Shown: positions 32,752 through 43,335, numbered from the stretch's first letter. The stretch is 43,909 nt of DNA from an uncultured Bacteroidales bacterium (GCA_900319925.1 ONQE01000022.1:1-43909); one strand, 5' to 3'. Notes: generated by a model not told the origin, from the sequence alone. Translations and numbers: made by a program.

Positions 32752-33051
32752 ATGAAAGCCCGCGTGATTGAAGTGCTCAACACCATTTACGACCCCGAAA
32801 TCCCTGTAAACATTTGGGAGTTGGGGTTTATCTACAAACTGGAGGTCAACGAGAACAACGATGTCTATATCCTGATGACGCTCACCGCACCCAACTGCCC
32901 GGTGGCGGAAAGCCTGCCGATGGAAGTCCAGACCCGCGTGCAGATGATCCCGGGGGTCAACAAGGTGGTGGTGGACGTCACCTTCGACCCGCCCTGGACG
33001 ATGGACCGCATGACCGACGCCGCCAAAATGGAACTCGGCCTGCTCTATTAA
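32752..33051 (+). CDS. MIP18/DUF59-family Fe-S assembly protein (SufT/PaaD-like)
   Basis: A 99-residue protein with the family signature: YDPEIPVNIWELGFIYKLEV at the N-terminus, and TAPNCPVAESLP with the conserved Cys near residue 47. Members help load or mature iron-sulphur clusters. In many Bacteroidetes the gene sits in a suf cluster; here it stands alone, 48 nt upstream of a Wzz-like gene on the same strand. Length and motifs are normal, so it is probably functional. Confidence 0.88.
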   Translation: MKARVIEVLNTIYDPEIPVNIWELGFIYKLEVNENNDVYILMTLTAPNCPVAESLPMEVQTRVQMIPGVNKVVVDVTFDPPWTMDRMTDAAKMELGLLY

Positions 33052-33099
33052 CCCAACGCTTTCAATCAGAATTCATTACCAAAACCAAATACTTCGCGA

Positions 33100-34137
33100 A
33101 TGGAAAATCAGAACAAGTACAACGCGTTCAGCTTGTTGCAGTTTATGTGGAAATGGCGGAAGTGGCTGCTCATCGTCTGCGCCGCTACATTCGTCATATC
33201 GGCCGCTTGCTCGTTTTTGGTGCGGCCGCGCTTCAAATCCACCGCACTCCTCTACGCCCCGCGCACCAGCTCCGTCTCCAAAATCCTGCTCAACGAGCAA
33301 AACTACAACGAACGACTGGAAATCAAGGCCTTAGCCACTGTTGACGAGACCGAACAGATGCTTCCCTTCCTCAACTCCGTGGCCATCAAGGACTCCCTGG
33401 TGGAGAAGTACAACTTAGCCGAGTACTACAACGTCAACCTCAACAAGAAGGGCGGCAAGACGAAACTCTACAAGAACCTGACCAACAACATGACCATCAA
33501 GCGCACAGAGTACGGCGCCATCCAAGTGTCGGTGAGCGACTGGGACCCGCAACGCGCCTACAACATGACGTTGGACGTGGTGCGCTGGCTCGACACCATC
33601 AAGAACCACGTCGAATACGAGCGTGCGCTGGCCGCCTACACCATCCTGGAGAACCAGCTGGACTCCGTGGACAAGGAAATTGCCGCCACAAACGACTCCA
33701 TCCGGGAAATCATGAAACACGGTGTCTTCGATGTGAAGGGACAGAGCGAGCGCCTCACCCAGCAGTACGCCATCGCCGCCGCTCAGGGTAACGCCGCCGC
33801 CATGCAACGCATCCAAAGAGAACAGGACACCATCGCCAAATACGGGGCCAAACTCACCGCCTACCAGGAGATGAGCTACAACTTCAGCAAATATCACGCC
33901 CTCTGCAAGGAGAAAATGTTGGACGCCAAGATGGACATGACCACCATCATGCCCGTGAAATTCGTCATCGACAAACCCTTCCCCGCCGACAAGAAGTTCT
34001 ACCCCAAGAAATCCCTCATCGTCATCATCTCCACCCTCTGCGCTTTCATTCTCACGATGATTGTGCTCTTAACCATTGAAAGAGTTGGTAACCCGTCTGA
34101 TAGAAAAGATTCAGCAACAGCTCCACAAGATAACTAA
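33100..34137 (+). CDS. Wzz-like polysaccharide chain-length/co-polymerase protein
   Basis: A 345-residue inner-membrane protein with a membrane helix near each end: WLLIVCAATFVISAACSFLV (~23-42) and SLIVIISTLCAFILTMIVLL (~307-326). The periplasmic part between is mainly helical and coiled-coil-like, as in Wzz/PCP proteins, and FPADKKFYPKK precedes the second helix in place of the usual P-rich motif. It lacks a fused tyrosine kinase. The next gene, an O-antigen-ligase-like protein, overlaps its last 62 nt, so the two probably act together on a surface polysaccharide. Confidence 0.8.
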   Translation: MENQNKYNAFSLLQFMWKWRKWLLIVCAATFVISAACSFLVRPRFKSTALLYAPRTSSVSKILLNEQNYNERLEIKALATVDETEQMLPFLNSVAIKDSLVEKYNLAEYYNVNLNKKGGKTKLYKNLTNNMTIKRTEYGAIQVSVSDWDPQRAYNMTLDVVRWLDTIKNHVEYERALAAYTILENQLDSVDKEIAATNDSIREIMKHGVFDVKGQSERLTQQYAIAAAQGNAAAMQRIQREQDTIAKYGAKLTAYQEMSYNFSKYHALCKEKMLDAKMDMTTIMPVKFVIDKPFPADKKFYPKKSLIVIISTLCAFILTMIVLLTIERVGNPSDRKDSATAPQDN

Positions 34138-35569
34138 GCGACAGATCCTCTTCTTTCTGCTCGCAATGGCGCTTGTGGTGGCCAACGGCTACGCCATAAT
34201 CAGAGAATTTCCCGCAATTCAGCTGATTACGGTGGGGCTGGTGGGACTGTACGTGGTCTTTTTCCACGCAGACTGGGCCATGTACCTCGTCGCGCTCAGC
34301 ACCCCCTTCTCGGTCATCATCCGGAGCAAGAACATCCCCTTGGGACTGTCGCTGCCCTCCGAAGCCCTGATGATCTTGGTGACGATGATCTTCCTGGCCC
34401 GCATCCTCTACGACCTGAGCATTGACCGCAAGTTCCTGCGGCATCCCATCTCCATCGCCATATTGGTCTACCTCGGCTGGATGCTCCTCACCAGCCTGAC
34501 CAGCGTGCGGCCGGTGGTCTCAATCAAGTTCTTCGCCTCCAAGGTGTGGTTCATCACGTCATGCTACTGGTTTTTCATGCAGATGGCCAACGACGGCCTG
34601 CGGAACGCCGTGCGCTACTTCAACTGCTACGCCATAGGTCTTTCCATCATCGTGCTCATCACCACCTACCAGCATGCGCTGAGCGGTTTCGACGAGCACT
34701 ACGCGCACTTCGTGATGTCGCCGTTCTACAACGACCACACCGCCTATGGGGCAGCGTTGGCCTTCATGCTGCCCGTCAGCGTCGGGTTCCTTTTCCTGCC
34801 CGGCAACCGCTGGCCGCAACGCACTTTCTACATCGTCGTTTCCCTCATTCTCCTGATGGGATTCTACCTGTCGTTCAGCCGCGCCGCCTGGCTCAGCCTC
34901 GTGGTGGCGGTCGGCGTGCTGGTCATCCTCAAACTCCGCATCAAACTGTCGTGGATCATCGGCGGCGGACTGGTGGTCGGGCTGCTACTCTTCTTCTACG
35001 CCGACGACATCCTCTACAAGATGAGCCGCAACAATCAGGATTCCTCCGGAGACTTCGTGGAGCACATCCAGTCGATGTGGAACATCAGCACCGACGCCTC
35101 CAATATGGAACGCATCAACCGATGGACGGCGGCGTTCGGGATGATTCGGGAGCGCCCCGTGTTCGGCTGGGGACCCGGCACTTACCAGTTCGAGTACGCC
35201 CCCTTCCAACAAGGGTACTACCGGACCATCATCTCCACCGACTTTGGTGACGGCGGCAACGCGCACAGCGAATACATCGGACCTTGCGCCGAAACCGGTT
35301 TCCCGGGGGCGCTCACCGTGGTCGCCATCGTGATCACGTTCCTTATTTGCGGCATCCGAACATACATCTATGCCGAAGACAAAACACTGAAAACCCTATC
35401 GTTGTGCATGACCTTGGCCCTCATCACCTACTTCACCCACGGCTTCCTCAACAACTTTTTGGACACCGACAAACTCTCCGTCCTCGTCTGGGCAGCCATG
35501 GCGGTACTCACCGTTTGCGATCTGAAACTCCAAAACGAAAACCCTAAACTGCTAACTACTAACTACTAA
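34076..35569 (+). CDS. O-antigen ligase/polymerase family protein (WaaL/Wzy-like)
   Basis: A ~497-residue protein with 10 or more hydrophobic helices. YLSFSRAAWLSLVVAVGVLV holds the SRxxW feature of the Wzy_C/O-antigen ligase family. A periplasmic loop follows with RPVFGWGPGTYQFEY and GGNAHSEYIGPCAETGFPG, also typical. It either polymerises or ligates surface polysaccharide. The start is taken as a TTG at 34076; the first ATG (34165) would cut into the first helix, so TTG or a nearby codon is more likely. The last residues (LLTTNY) and the stop are encoded by the AGTTAG repeat family. Confidence 0.8.
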   Translation: MKELVTRLIEKIQQQLHKITKRQILFFLLAMALVVANGYAIIREFPAIQLITVGLVGLYVVFFHADWAMYLVALSTPFSVIIRSKNIPLGLSLPSEALMILVTMIFLARILYDLSIDRKFLRHPISIAILVYLGWMLLTSLTSVRPVVSIKFFASKVWFITSCYWFFMQMANDGLRNAVRYFNCYAIGLSIIVLITTYQHALSGFDEHYAHFVMSPFYNDHTAYGAALAFMLPVSVGFLFLPGNRWPQRTFYIVVSLILLMGFYLSFSRAAWLSLVVAVGVLVILKLRIKLSWIIGGGLVVGLLLFFYADDILYKMSRNNQDSSGDFVEHIQSMWNISTDASNMERINRWTAAFGMIRERPVFGWGPGTYQFEYAPFQQGYYRTIISTDFGDGGNAHSEYIGPCAETGFPGALTVVAIVITFLICGIRTYIYAEDKTLKTLSLCMTLALITYFTHGFLNNFLDTDKLSVLVWAAMAVLTVCDLKLQNENPKLLTTNY

Positions 35570-35587
35570 CTGCTAACTGCTAACTGC
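35548..35587. repeat. AGTTAGTAGTTAGC-family repeat shared by two convergent gene ends
   Basis: Copies of CTAACTACTAACTGC (complement of the 9474 repeat) supply the stop codon of the ligase-like gene on the plus strand and the stop codon of tdk (AGT TAG) on the minus strand. Confidence 0.85.
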
Positions 35588-36164
35588 CCATCGCCTCATC
35601 GTAGCAGTGGCGGCAGAGCGGCTCGTAGGCGTCCTTCTCGCCGAGGAGGACCTGCTGCTCGTTGGCCACGATACGATAGGAGAAGTGGGCAAGGTCGCCG
35701 CAGCGCGTGCAGATGGCATGCTGCTTGCTGACATACTCCGCCACCGCCATCAGCTTCGGCATAGGACCGAACGGAAGACCCTTGTAGTCCATATCCAACC
35801 CACTGACGATCACACGGATGCCTGCATTGGCAAGCTGGTTGCACACCTCCACGATGCCGTCGTCAAAGAACTGTACCTCATCGATGGCCACCACCTGCAC
35901 CTCGTTCATGTTCACGTAGAGCAGAATCTCGGAAGAGGCGTTGACCGGCGTCGAAACCCGGGAGTTCTCGTTATGCGACACCACCTCGACCTCATCGTAG
36001 CGCGTGTCCACGGCCGGCTTGAAGAGCTCGATGTTCTGGTTCGCGAACTCCGCACGACGAATACGACGCAACAACTCCTCCGTCTTGCCGGAGAACATCG
36101 ACCCGCAAATCACCTCTATCCAACCTTTCTTATGATTCCTGCTCGCTTTATTTTCTAAAAACAT
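35580..36164 (-). CDS. tdk: Thymidine kinase
   Basis: A type II thymidine kinase that phosphorylates thymidine for DNA precursor salvage. The start at 36164 ([20 protein letters not shown]) gives 194 residues, the family's length; the longer open frame upstream runs into the divergent gene. Motifs: Walker [25 protein letters not shown] with the catalytic Glu, [18 protein letters not shown] (lasso region), and the zinc Cys pairs CTRCGD and CRHCYD. The stop codon is formed by the dispersed repeat. The divergent Pro/Glu/Lys-rich gene begins very close by. Confidence 0.95.
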   Translation of the reverse strand: MFLENKASRNHKKGWIEVICGSMFSGKTEELLRRIRRAEFANQNIELFKPAVDTRYDEVEVVSHNENSRVSTPVNASSEILLYVNMNEVQVVAIDEVQFFDDGIVEVCNQLANAGIRVIVSGLDMDYKGLPFGPMPKLMAVAEYVSKQHAICTRCGDLAHFSYRIVANEQQVLLGEKDAYEPLCRHCYDEAMGS

Positions 36165-36183
36165 TGTTTTCCAATATGATAAA

Positions 36184-37242
36184 TTGGCTTTCATTGAGAA
36201 GGAAATCCTGTTGGAGAAACTTCGGAAACTGTATGTGAAAGTCTCGGCCATGGAGACGGAAGAGTACGAAGCCACCGTGCCCGTCCAGCCTGCTCCCACA
36301 CCCGATTCCGAGCCCCAAAAGCAGTTCACTCCCGCCAAGACCTTGGAGGAGGATGTAGATCTCTTCTTCGACACCGAACACGAAAGCTATAAGGCTGTGG
36401 AAGAAGAACTCAAGACCATAGCGGAGGAGATCCACGGAGCGCAGGAGCAAACCGCGAGCCCGAAACCCGAACCGAAACCCGAACCGGAAAAGGTTGCCGA
36501 GCCGGAGCCCGATATTTTCGCGGAAATCGAAAAGAAAGAGAAGCCCGTCGATGAAAACGCCCCGCTGACCGACGACGCAGAGGAACTCTTCATCGAAACC
36601 GACTTCGAAATCTCGGCACAGCCCGAAAAGCCTGTGGAGAATCCGAAGCCCGTCGCCGAGAAACCCGTCGCCGAGAAAAAGGAACCCGTTGTCGAGAAGC
36701 CGATCGCAGAAAAGCCCATCGTCGAGAAGCCGGTCGTCGAGAAGAAAGAGGAACCCGTGAAACCCGTGAAAGCGGAGGAAAAGAAACCGATCATAGAGAA
36801 GAAGATCAAGCAAGAGGTTCCCGTAGAGGCGGTGGAAGAGGATTTCCACGAGGAGGACGACATCCTGAAGTTCATCCCGCCGAAGTCCACGCCCGCACAG
36901 CCGGCAAAGCAGGCGCCCGCGCCCACACCGAAGCCGCAACGCTCGCTCAACGACCTCTTCAACGAGCACCGCGAAGACCACTCCATCAGCAGCCAGTATC
37001 AGCGCGCGAAGGTCGGCGACCTCACCAAGGCGATCTCCATCAACGACAAGTTCATCTATATCAAGGAGCTGTTCCACAACCGCGGCGAGGACTTCAGCGC
37101 CTCCATCCGCCAACTCAATGAATGCCAGAACATGGAAGAGGCCTTCGACTGCCTCGAAGAGCTGAAACAGAAATACTTCTGGGATTCCAAATCTGACGCG
37201 TACCTGTCGTTCTGCGACCTTCTGCGACGGAAATACTCCTAA
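36184..37242 (+). CDS. Pro/Glu/Lys-rich hypothetical protein with conserved C-terminal domain
   Basis: About 352 residues. The N-terminus ([20 protein letters not shown]) is a short helix. Residues ~35-245 are low complexity, with runs such as [17 protein letters not shown] and units of [10 protein letters not shown], probably an extended linker. The last ~100 residues ([20 protein letters not shown] to [12 protein letters not shown]) are a compact helical domain of a type seen in Bacteroidetes proteins of unknown role. The start is uncertain: TTG at 36184 keeps the N-terminal helix, ATG at 36250 would drop it. No signal peptide is visible, so it is probably cytoplasmic. Confidence 0.7.
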   Translation: MAFIEKEILLEKLRKLYVKVSAMETEEYEATVPVQPAPTPDSEPQKQFTPAKTLEEDVDLFFDTEHESYKAVEEELKTIAEEIHGAQEQTASPKPEPKPEPEKVAEPEPDIFAEIEKKEKPVDENAPLTDDAEELFIETDFEISAQPEKPVENPKPVAEKPVAEKKEPVVEKPIAEKPIVEKPVVEKKEEPVKPVKAEEKKPIIEKKIKQEVPVEAVEEDFHEEDDILKFIPPKSTPAQPAKQAPAPTPKPQRSLNDLFNEHREDHSISSQYQRAKVGDLTKAISINDKFIYIKELFHNRGEDFSASIRQLNECQNMEEAFDCLEELKQKYFWDSKSDAYLSFCDLLRRKYS

Positions 37243-37268
37243 AAGAAAGCGACAATTCGGTAAACAAA

Positions 37269-38807
37269 CTACGCCACTTTCCAATCGTCAATCCCATTGC
37301 TCTCGCTGCCGAAACAGACTCCGATTTTGAACAACTGCCTCGGGTCAGCGGCAAATGGGGCGGCGTACTGCTTGTCCTCTATCTGTTGGAGAGCCTCATC
37401 TACGCTCTTATCGACTTTCAACTCAAAAATGTAAACATAATCGCGAGTCTGGATGGTCACGTCCATGCGGCCGTGACTTGTGTGCCGCTCAACCTGCACG
37501 TACAGCCCCATCAGCTTGAATAGCACCGCCATTGTGTTCTGGAAATAAACCTCCTTGCGACCCGTCACCTGGTAGTCGCCGTCAGCGAACAGCGCCTGCA
37601 AACGGGTCATAAAACCCTTTGCATCACCATTTCTGACATCCTTGACAAAATTGTTGATGGTGAAACTACCATTTATACCGTTAGCAAAATAGTAGGTGGC
37701 TAAAAACTGCGCGAATCCCTTTTCCACCTCCATGTTCGGAAAACCAAGACGATAGGTATCAAATTCCTTATCGAAATCCTTGATAGTCAGGTAGCCGCTC
37801 TGGAACAGCAGCGGGATAGGGTTGCTATACATCGCATCCACACTGTCCATCGTGCGCACATCCACCTCCTCGGTAGTGAGCCGATCGAGTGGATAGTCAG
37901 TGTGCTGCAGCACCTCCACTAAGAAAGTCGGAGTGCCTGTAGCAAACCAATAGTCACTGAAACGTTTGGTATCCAATGTTTTCAGGAAACTGAAGGGGTT
38001 GTACATCCCTACCGATTCTGTACTGAAATGGTAACCATCGTAGTCCCTTTTCAGCTTAGCGTAGCATTCGTCTTTTGAGAGGCCGTTGTCCTCCGCCACT
38101 TCCGCAACTTCTGCATCGAAATTATCCCGGATCTCCTGCTCGCTGATACCGCAGATTGTGGCGTAACGATAATCCAACGAAATGTCAGACAGATTGTTCA
38201 GGTCACTGAAAATACTCACCTTCGAGAACTTGGTCACTCCTGTGAAGAAGGCGAGACGGATGTACTCATCCATCGACTTCGCCACTCCGTAGAACGATTT
38301 CAGGATCTTGCGATATTCGTCTTGTAGCTCGAGATTGCCTATGGTCTGTAAAAGGGGCTTGTCGTACTCATCAACGAGGATGACCACTTTCCGGCCCGTC
38401 TGCCTCACGATGTTACTGATAATATGCTGAAACCGCTCCTCGGGCGCGCGATCCTTGTATTCGTCGCCATAAACTTTCTCCCAAATTTCCAGATGTTTGT
38501 TGAGTTCCGCAATCAGGGATTCGATGTTAAGATAATTACGGGCGTTGAAGTCGAAATGCAACACAGGGTATTCCGTCCACTCCGTCTCCAAACCCGCGAT
38601 GGCGAGTCCCTCGAACAGCGCCCTCTTTCCTTGGAAATAGGCTTTCAGTGTGGAAAGCAGCAAACTCTTGCCAAACCGGCGGGGTCGGCTCAAAAAGTAG
38701 TATTTCCCCTCTGTAACGAGTTTATAGACTAACGCCGTCTTGTCCACGTAGGCGTAACCCTCCGTGCGGATAGCCTCAAATGTCTGTATGCCGATAGGGT
38801 ATTTCAT
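37269..38807 (-). CDS. AAA-ATPase-like protein with PD-(D/E)XK nuclease domain (DUF1703 type)
   Basis: The start at 38807 (MKYPIGIQTFEAIRTEGYAY) gives 512 residues; codons upstream include the promoter. The N-terminal half is the AAA-ATPase-like domain common in Bacteroidetes: YVDKTALVYKL, FLSRPRRFGKSLLLSTLKAY (Walker A-like) and VVILVDEYDKPLL (Walker B). The C-terminal ~110 residues hold GRMDVTIQ...YIFELKV, a PD-(D/E)XK nuclease core, with QIEDKQYAAPF after it. These proteins are numerous in such genomes and their role is unknown; defence and mobile-element links have been proposed. A partial gene with a similar nuclease end lies at the right edge. Confidence 0.85.
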   Translation of the reverse strand: MKYPIGIQTFEAIRTEGYAYVDKTALVYKLVTEGKYYFLSRPRRFGKSLLLSTLKAYFQGKRALFEGLAIAGLETEWTEYPVLHFDFNARNYLNIESLIAELNKHLEIWEKVYGDEYKDRAPEERFQHIISNIVRQTGRKVVILVDEYDKPLLQTIGNLELQDEYRKILKSFYGVAKSMDEYIRLAFFTGVTKFSKVSIFSDLNNLSDISLDYRYATICGISEQEIRDNFDAEVAEVAEDNGLSKDECYAKLKRDYDGYHFSTESVGMYNPFSFLKTLDTKRFSDYWFATGTPTFLVEVLQHTDYPLDRLTTEEVDVRTMDSVDAMYSNPIPLLFQSGYLTIKDFDKEFDTYRLGFPNMEVEKGFAQFLATYYFANGINGSFTINNFVKDVRNGDAKGFMTRLQALFADGDYQVTGRKEVYFQNTMAVLFKLMGLYVQVERHTSHGRMDVTIQTRDYVYIFELKVDKSVDEALQQIEDKQYAAPFAADPRQLFKIGVCFGSESNGIDDWKVA

Positions 38808-38827
38808 AACGATGATCTTTTCGGCGG

Positions 38828-38835
38828 CAAAGGTA
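38828..38835 (-). promoter_or_regulatory. -7 element (TACCTTTG) of the AAA/nuclease gene
   Basis: Matches TAnnTTTG on the minus strand, 20 nt before the start codon at 38807, in the short gap after infB. Confidence 0.6.
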
Positions 38836-38898
38836 CACAAAATTCCGGTTATCGCGCATCGCGCGTCCCTCTTCGTTTGTTGTCAACCGACAAATCCG

Positions 38899-41865
38899 TT
38901 AGTTCCCGTAGGCCACTTCGAATTCCTCGTAACCTTCGATGATATCGCCAACCTTGACATCGTTGCAGCCGTCAATGTTCAGACCGCAATCCTGTCCGGC
39001 GACCACCTCCTTGACATCGTCCTTGAAACGACGCAGAGAGCCGAGCTTGCCGGTGTAGATGACAATACCGTCGCGGATAAGGCGTATCTTGGTGTTACGC
39101 TGCAGCTTGCCGTCGAGGACCATACAGCCGGCCACATTGCCGACCTTGGAGATGTGGAACACCTCGCGCACCTCGATGTTGCAGACCACCTTCTCGTGAA
39201 TCTCGGGTGAATGCATACCGGCGATAGCGTCCTTGATCTCGTTGATGGCGGTATAGATGATGGAATAGGTACGGATGTCGATCTGCTCGGCCTCGGCCAT
39301 CTTGCGGGCGTTGGCGGACGGGCGGACCTGGAAGGCCACGATGAGGGCATTCGACGCGGTGGCGAGCAACACATCGCTCTCGGTCACCTGACCCACAGAC
39401 TTGTGAATCACGTTGACCTGAACCTGCTCGGTGCTCAGCTTGAGCAGCTCACCGGCGAGTGCCTCCACAGAACCATCAACATCACCCTTGACGATGATGT
39501 TGAGCTCCTTGAAGTCGCCAATGGCAATACGACGGCCAATCTCCTCGAGGGTGACGTGCTTCTGCGTGCGCAGACCCATCTCACGGGCGAGGCGGGCACG
39601 CTTGGTGGCCACGCTGCGGGCTTCCTGCTCCGACTCGCACACCTTGAAGGTGTCACCGGCCTGCGGGGCGCCGTTGAGACCCAACAGCAGCACAGGCGAA
39701 GCGGGACCGGCCGACTTCACGGGCTGGTTACGCTCGTTGAACATAGCCTTGACCTTCCCGAAGCAGCTGCCGGCCAGAATCGGATCGCCGACGGAGAGCG
39801 TGCCATTCTGCACGAGCACCTTGGCCACGTAACCGCGACCCTTGTCCAAAGCGGACTCGATGACCGCACCCACGCCGGGACGGTTCGGGTTGGCCTTCAG
39901 GTCGAGCAACTCGGCCTCCAGCAACACCTTCTCCAGCAGCTCGTTGACATGGTCACCGTGCTTGGCGTCAATCTCCTGGCACTGGTACTTGCCACCCCAC
40001 TCTTCCACGAGGATGTTCATATTGGCCAACTCCTCGCGAATCTTGTCGGGATTGGCGTTGGGCTTGTCGATTTTGGTGATGGCGAACACCATAGGCACGC
40101 CGGCGGCCTGCGCATGGTTGATAGCCTCGACGGTCTGCGGCATCACCGCGTCATCGGCGGCGACCACGATGATACAGAGGTCCGTGATCTTGGCACCGCG
40201 GGCACGCATGGCCGTGAACGCCTCATGGCCGGGCGTGTCGAGGAAGGTGATCTTGCGGCCGTCGGAAAGGCTCACCTCGTAAGCACCGATGTGCTGGGTG
40301 ATACCACCGGCCTCACCGGCAATGACGTTGGTCTTGCGGATGTAGTCGAGCAACGAGGTCTTACCGTGGTCCACGTGACCCATCACCGTGATGATCGGGT
40401 GGCGGGGCTGCAGATCCTCTTCGGCATCCTGCTCACCGGCCTCGGCATCGCTGTCGTCGTCCGCATCGATGAATTCCACGTTGAAACCGAACTCCTCGGC
40501 CAGCATGACAATGTTCTCGGCATCGAGACGCTGGTTGATGGAGACGAACAGACCGATACTCATGCAGGTGGCGATAATCTTGGTGACATCGACGTTCATC
40601 AGGGTGGCCAACTCGTTGGCCGTGATGAACTCGGTGACCCTCAAGGTCTTCTGATCCTCGATGGCCTGCATCTCCTGCTCCTCGATACGCTCGTGGATCA
40701 GCTGACGTTTCTCCTTACGGCGTTTCGCCGCCGTGGTGTTCTTCTTGGCGTTATTCTCGAGACGCATCTTGGTCTCCTTGATGCGGCGGTGGATATCCTC
40801 GGCGGAAATCTCCACTTTCTCGGGCTCTTGCTTCTGTTTCTTGTCCTTGTCGTCCTTCACATTGGCATTGCTGGAGGACTTCACAGGCTTGGCCACGCGT
40901 TTGCGTTTGCGTTTCTTCTTGTCGGAATCGCCGCCGCGATGGTCGTTCTTGCCGCCGCCGCTGCTCTGCTGGAGCAGGGAGAGATCGATGGTACCCAAAA
41001 TCTTGGGACCCTTCAGCGGGTTGACCACCGTCTTGATATGCTCCACCACTGGTTGTTCGGGTGGCGGGGCGACAGGCGTGGCGGGAGTCTCCTTCTTGGG
41101 TTCGGGCTTCGGAGCCTCCGCAGCTTTGGGCTGTTGCTTGGGCTGCTGGGGTTTCTCTTTCTCCTTCTTCTGACCTTTCTTATCCTTGGAAGAACTCTTT
41201 TTTTTGGGTTTGAGCGCCTCCAGATCGATAGTACCCAGAATCTCGGGTCCAGGCAGATGGGCCACCGTCTCGATATGCTCGGGCTTCGGGGCGGGCTCCT
41301 CCTCCTTGGGTTCTGTCGGTTCGGAAGTTTGAGCCGGGGTCTCGGTGACGGGCTCCTCCTGCGGAACTGCCGGGGTTTCCTTCGGGGTCTCCTCCACTTT
41401 TTCCGGTTCCTGCTCCTTGGCGTCCGCCTTCTTGGCCGTGCCGGAAGATTTCTTGCCGGAAGGTTTCGCCAACGTTTCAGGATCCACGGATCCGATGATT
41501 TTCACCTCGGGAGCATGGCTCGCCGGAACTTCCACCGTCTTCACTTCAGGAAGCTTGGTGGTATGGATAATGATATGCTGACCCGTAGTCTCCTCCTCGG
41601 CGGGTGCAGGGGCGGCCACTGTTTTGGTCTCCTCCTTCTTCGTCTTGGGTGTGAGAATCTGGTCGGACTTCTCCTTCACCATCTTGTCTTTAGCCAGTTC
41701 CTTCTGCAGACAGAGGTACATCTCCTCCGTCAACTTGGAATTCAACGTCGGGGAACTGATTTCAAGCCCATTTTTGGTCAGGATGTCAATGATTCGGTCC
41801 ATTGACACGTTAAACTCTGTAGCCGCCTGTCCTAATCGCGGCTTTTTTACTTTTTCTTCCGGCAT
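38899..41865 (-). CDS. infB: Translation initiation factor IF-2
   Basis: IF-2 is the GTPase that brings initiator tRNA to the ribosome. The protein has an N-terminal IF2_N domain, a long Lys/Glu/Pro-rich linker, a G domain with [15 protein letters not shown] (G1), [11 protein letters not shown] and DTPGHEAF (G3), and the C-terminal beta-barrel and C2 domains. G4 reads TKID where NKxD is usual, and G5 reads DAK where SAK is usual. The start at 41865 ([20 protein letters not shown], ~988 residues) is preferred; an ATG at 41911-41913 overlapping the nusA stop would add 16 residues with codons unlike the rest of the gene. nusA lies directly upstream. Confidence 0.95.
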   Translation of the reverse strand: MPEEKVKKPRLGQAATEFNVSMDRIIDILTKNGLEISSPTLNSKLTEEMYLCLQKELAKDKMVKEKSDQILTPKTKKEETKTVAAPAPAEEETTGQHIIIHTTKLPEVKTVEVPASHAPEVKIIGSVDPETLAKPSGKKSSGTAKKADAKEQEPEKVEETPKETPAVPQEEPVTETPAQTSEPTEPKEEEPAPKPEHIETVAHLPGPEILGTIDLEALKPKKKSSSKDKKGQKKEKEKPQQPKQQPKAAEAPKPEPKKETPATPVAPPPEQPVVEHIKTVVNPLKGPKILGTIDLSLLQQSSGGGKNDHRGGDSDKKKRKRKRVAKPVKSSSNANVKDDKDKKQKQEPEKVEISAEDIHRRIKETKMRLENNAKKNTTAAKRRKEKRQLIHERIEEQEMQAIEDQKTLRVTEFITANELATLMNVDVTKIIATCMSIGLFVSINQRLDAENIVMLAEEFGFNVEFIDADDDSDAEAGEQDAEEDLQPRHPIITVMGHVDHGKTSLLDYIRKTNVIAGEAGGITQHIGAYEVSLSDGRKITFLDTPGHEAFTAMRARGAKITDLCIIVVAADDAVMPQTVEAINHAQAAGVPMVFAITKIDKPNANPDKIREELANMNILVEEWGGKYQCQEIDAKHGDHVNELLEKVLLEAELLDLKANPNRPGVGAVIESALDKGRGYVAKVLVQNGTLSVGDPILAGSCFGKVKAMFNERNQPVKSAGPASPVLLLGLNGAPQAGDTFKVCESEQEARSVATKRARLAREMGLRTQKHVTLEEIGRRIAIGDFKELNIIVKGDVDGSVEALAGELLKLSTEQVQVNVIHKSVGQVTESDVLLATASNALIVAFQVRPSANARKMAEAEQIDIRTYSIIYTAINEIKDAIAGMHSPEIHEKVVCNIEVREVFHISKVGNVAGCMVLDGKLQRNTKIRLIRDGIVIYTGKLGSLRRFKDDVKEVVAGQDCGLNIDGCNDVKVGDIIEGYEEFEVAYGN

Positions 41866-41912
41866 GTTCGTTAATCTGGTTAAAAACTTGGTGATTGTAT
41901 TGATCAGGGGCA

Positions 41913-43154
41913 TTACTTGGCCAATTCTTCTTTAACCGCCGCAATCATCGCATCCACCGTCTCCTCTTCAAGGTCGGTGCGGCGGATGAGTTCCTCGCGA
42001 CTCAATTGTAAAATACTTTCGGCGGTATCGCAGCCGATACCGATAAATGTGTCGATGACCCATTGGTCGAAAACGTCATTGAATTCCGACAACGGGATGA
42101 CGTACTCCTCCTTGATGTCGTCCCGGAAGACGTCGATCTCGTAGCCGGAGAGTTTGCTGGCGAGTTTGATGTTGTAGCCGCCCTTGCCGATGGCGAGTGA
42201 CACTTGGTCGGACTTCATATAGACGTTGGCGGTCTTGTTCTCCTCGTCGAGTTCGATGGAAGATATCTGCGCGGGGTTAAGGGCGCGGGCGATCAACAGC
42301 TCTTTCTTGTTCGTATAGTTGATGATGTCGATATTCTCGTTGCGGAGTTCGCGCACGGTGTCGTGGATACGGCTGCCCTTGACGCCGACGCAGGCGCCCA
42401 CGGGGTCGATGCGGTCGTCGTAGGTCTCGACTAGCACTTTGGCGCGTTCGCCGGGCACGCGCACGATGTCGCGGATCATGATGACGCCCTCCTCGATTTC
42501 GGGGATGGAGCGTTCCAACAGGCATTCGAGGAAGCGCGGGGACGTGCGGGAGAGCAGGATGCGCGGGGAGCCGTTGACCACATCCACGGAGGTGATGACG
42601 GCCATGACGCTGTCGCCTTTCTTGTAGTAGTCGGAGGGGATCTGCTCGGACTTGGGCAGCACCATCTCGACGCGGTCGTCGTCCATCACCAGGACCTCGC
42701 GTTTCCACACCTGGCTCACCTCGCCGGTGATCAGCTCGCCCTTGCGGGGCTCGTATTTGCGGAAGATGACGTCTTTTTCGTACTCCAGGATCTTATTGCT
42801 GAGGTTCTGGCGGAGGGCCAGGATCTCGCGGCGCTGGAAGTCGGAGAGCTGGATCTGCTCGATGACCTCCTCGCCCACCTCGAAGTCCGGTTCGATCTTG
42901 ATGGCGTCGGACAGGGCGATCTGGTTCACGGGATCGGTCACCTCATCATCCTCCACCACGTCCAGGGAATGCTGGATTTCAAGGTCGCCGCGGTCAACGT
43001 TCACGATGACGTTGAAGCGGGCGTCCGGACCATATTTCTTACTCAACGCACTCACGAAAACGTCTTCCAAGATGTGCATGAGCGTCTCGCGGTCGATGCT
43101 TTTGGACTCTTTGAAGTCGGCGAAAGTGCTGATAAGATTGATTTGTTCTTCCAT
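41913..43154 (-). CDS. nusA: Transcription termination/antitermination factor NusA
   Basis: A 413-residue NusA, which binds RNA polymerase and RNA to control pausing and termination. The N-terminal domain ([20 protein letters not shown]) is followed by an S1 domain ([20 protein letters not shown]) and the KH domains ([20 protein letters not shown] and [20 protein letters not shown]). The usual upstream partner rimP is absent; instead a tRNA-Gln gene and its terminator precede it. infB follows with only ~50 nt between. No clear TAnnTTTG promoter was found in the short gap after the terminator. Confidence 0.96.
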   Translation of the reverse strand: MEEQINLISTFADFKESKSIDRETLMHILEDVFVSALSKKYGPDARFNVIVNVDRGDLEIQHSLDVVEDDEVTDPVNQIALSDAIKIEPDFEVGEEVIEQIQLSDFQRREILALRQNLSNKILEYEKDVIFRKYEPRKGELITGEVSQVWKREVLVMDDDRVEMVLPKSEQIPSDYYKKGDSVMAVITSVDVVNGSPRILLSRTSPRFLECLLERSIPEIEEGVIMIRDIVRVPGERAKVLVETYDDRIDPVGACVGVKGSRIHDTVRELRNENIDIINYTNKKELLIARALNPAQISSIELDEENKTANVYMKSDQVSLAIGKGGYNIKLASKLSGYEIDVFRDDIKEEYVIPLSEFNDVFDQWVIDTFIGIGCDTAESILQLSREELIRRTDLEEETVDAMIAAVKEELAK

Positions 43155-43205
43155 TGTTTTAGGATTTGTTATCTATAATAAGGTATATCTACTTGCCAAA
43201 TTTTG

Positions 43206-43237
43206 TAAAAAAAACTCCCACCAAATCGGTGAGAGTT
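43206..43237 (-). terminator. Rho-independent terminator after tRNA-Gln
   Basis: On the minus strand AACTCTCACC and GGTGGGAGTT form a 10-bp stem (one mismatch) followed by a run of T. It separates tRNA-Gln from nusA. Confidence 0.8.
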
Positions 43238-43242
43238 TCTTG

Positions 43243-43313
43243 TTGAGCTAGCAGGACTCGAACCTACACAGGCAGAACCAAAATCTGTAGTGCTACCATT
43301 ACACCATAGCTCA
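43243..43313 (-). tRNA. tRNA-Gln (anticodon TTG)
   Basis: A 71-nt cloverleaf on the minus strand: acceptor TGAGCTA/TAGCTCA, D arm with AATGGTAGC, anticodon loop TTTTGGT with anticodon TTG, T arm GTAGG-TTCGAGT-CCTGC. No CCA is encoded. A TATTTTTG promoter element (43336-43343) precedes it and a terminator follows. The top pair of the anticodon stem appears to be an A-C mismatch. Confidence 0.93.
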
Positions 43314-43335
43314 TTACATATCATCAATTCGGCGG

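Noticed and set aside
36164..36374. Longer N-terminus for thymidine kinase
   Set aside because: The upstream codons overlap the divergent gene and read as its antisense; the family length fits the ATG at 36164.
39211..41805. 864-codon open frame on the plus strand opposite infB
   Set aside because: It is an antisense shadow produced by strong third-position G/C bias in infB; the sequence is low complexity and has no promoter.
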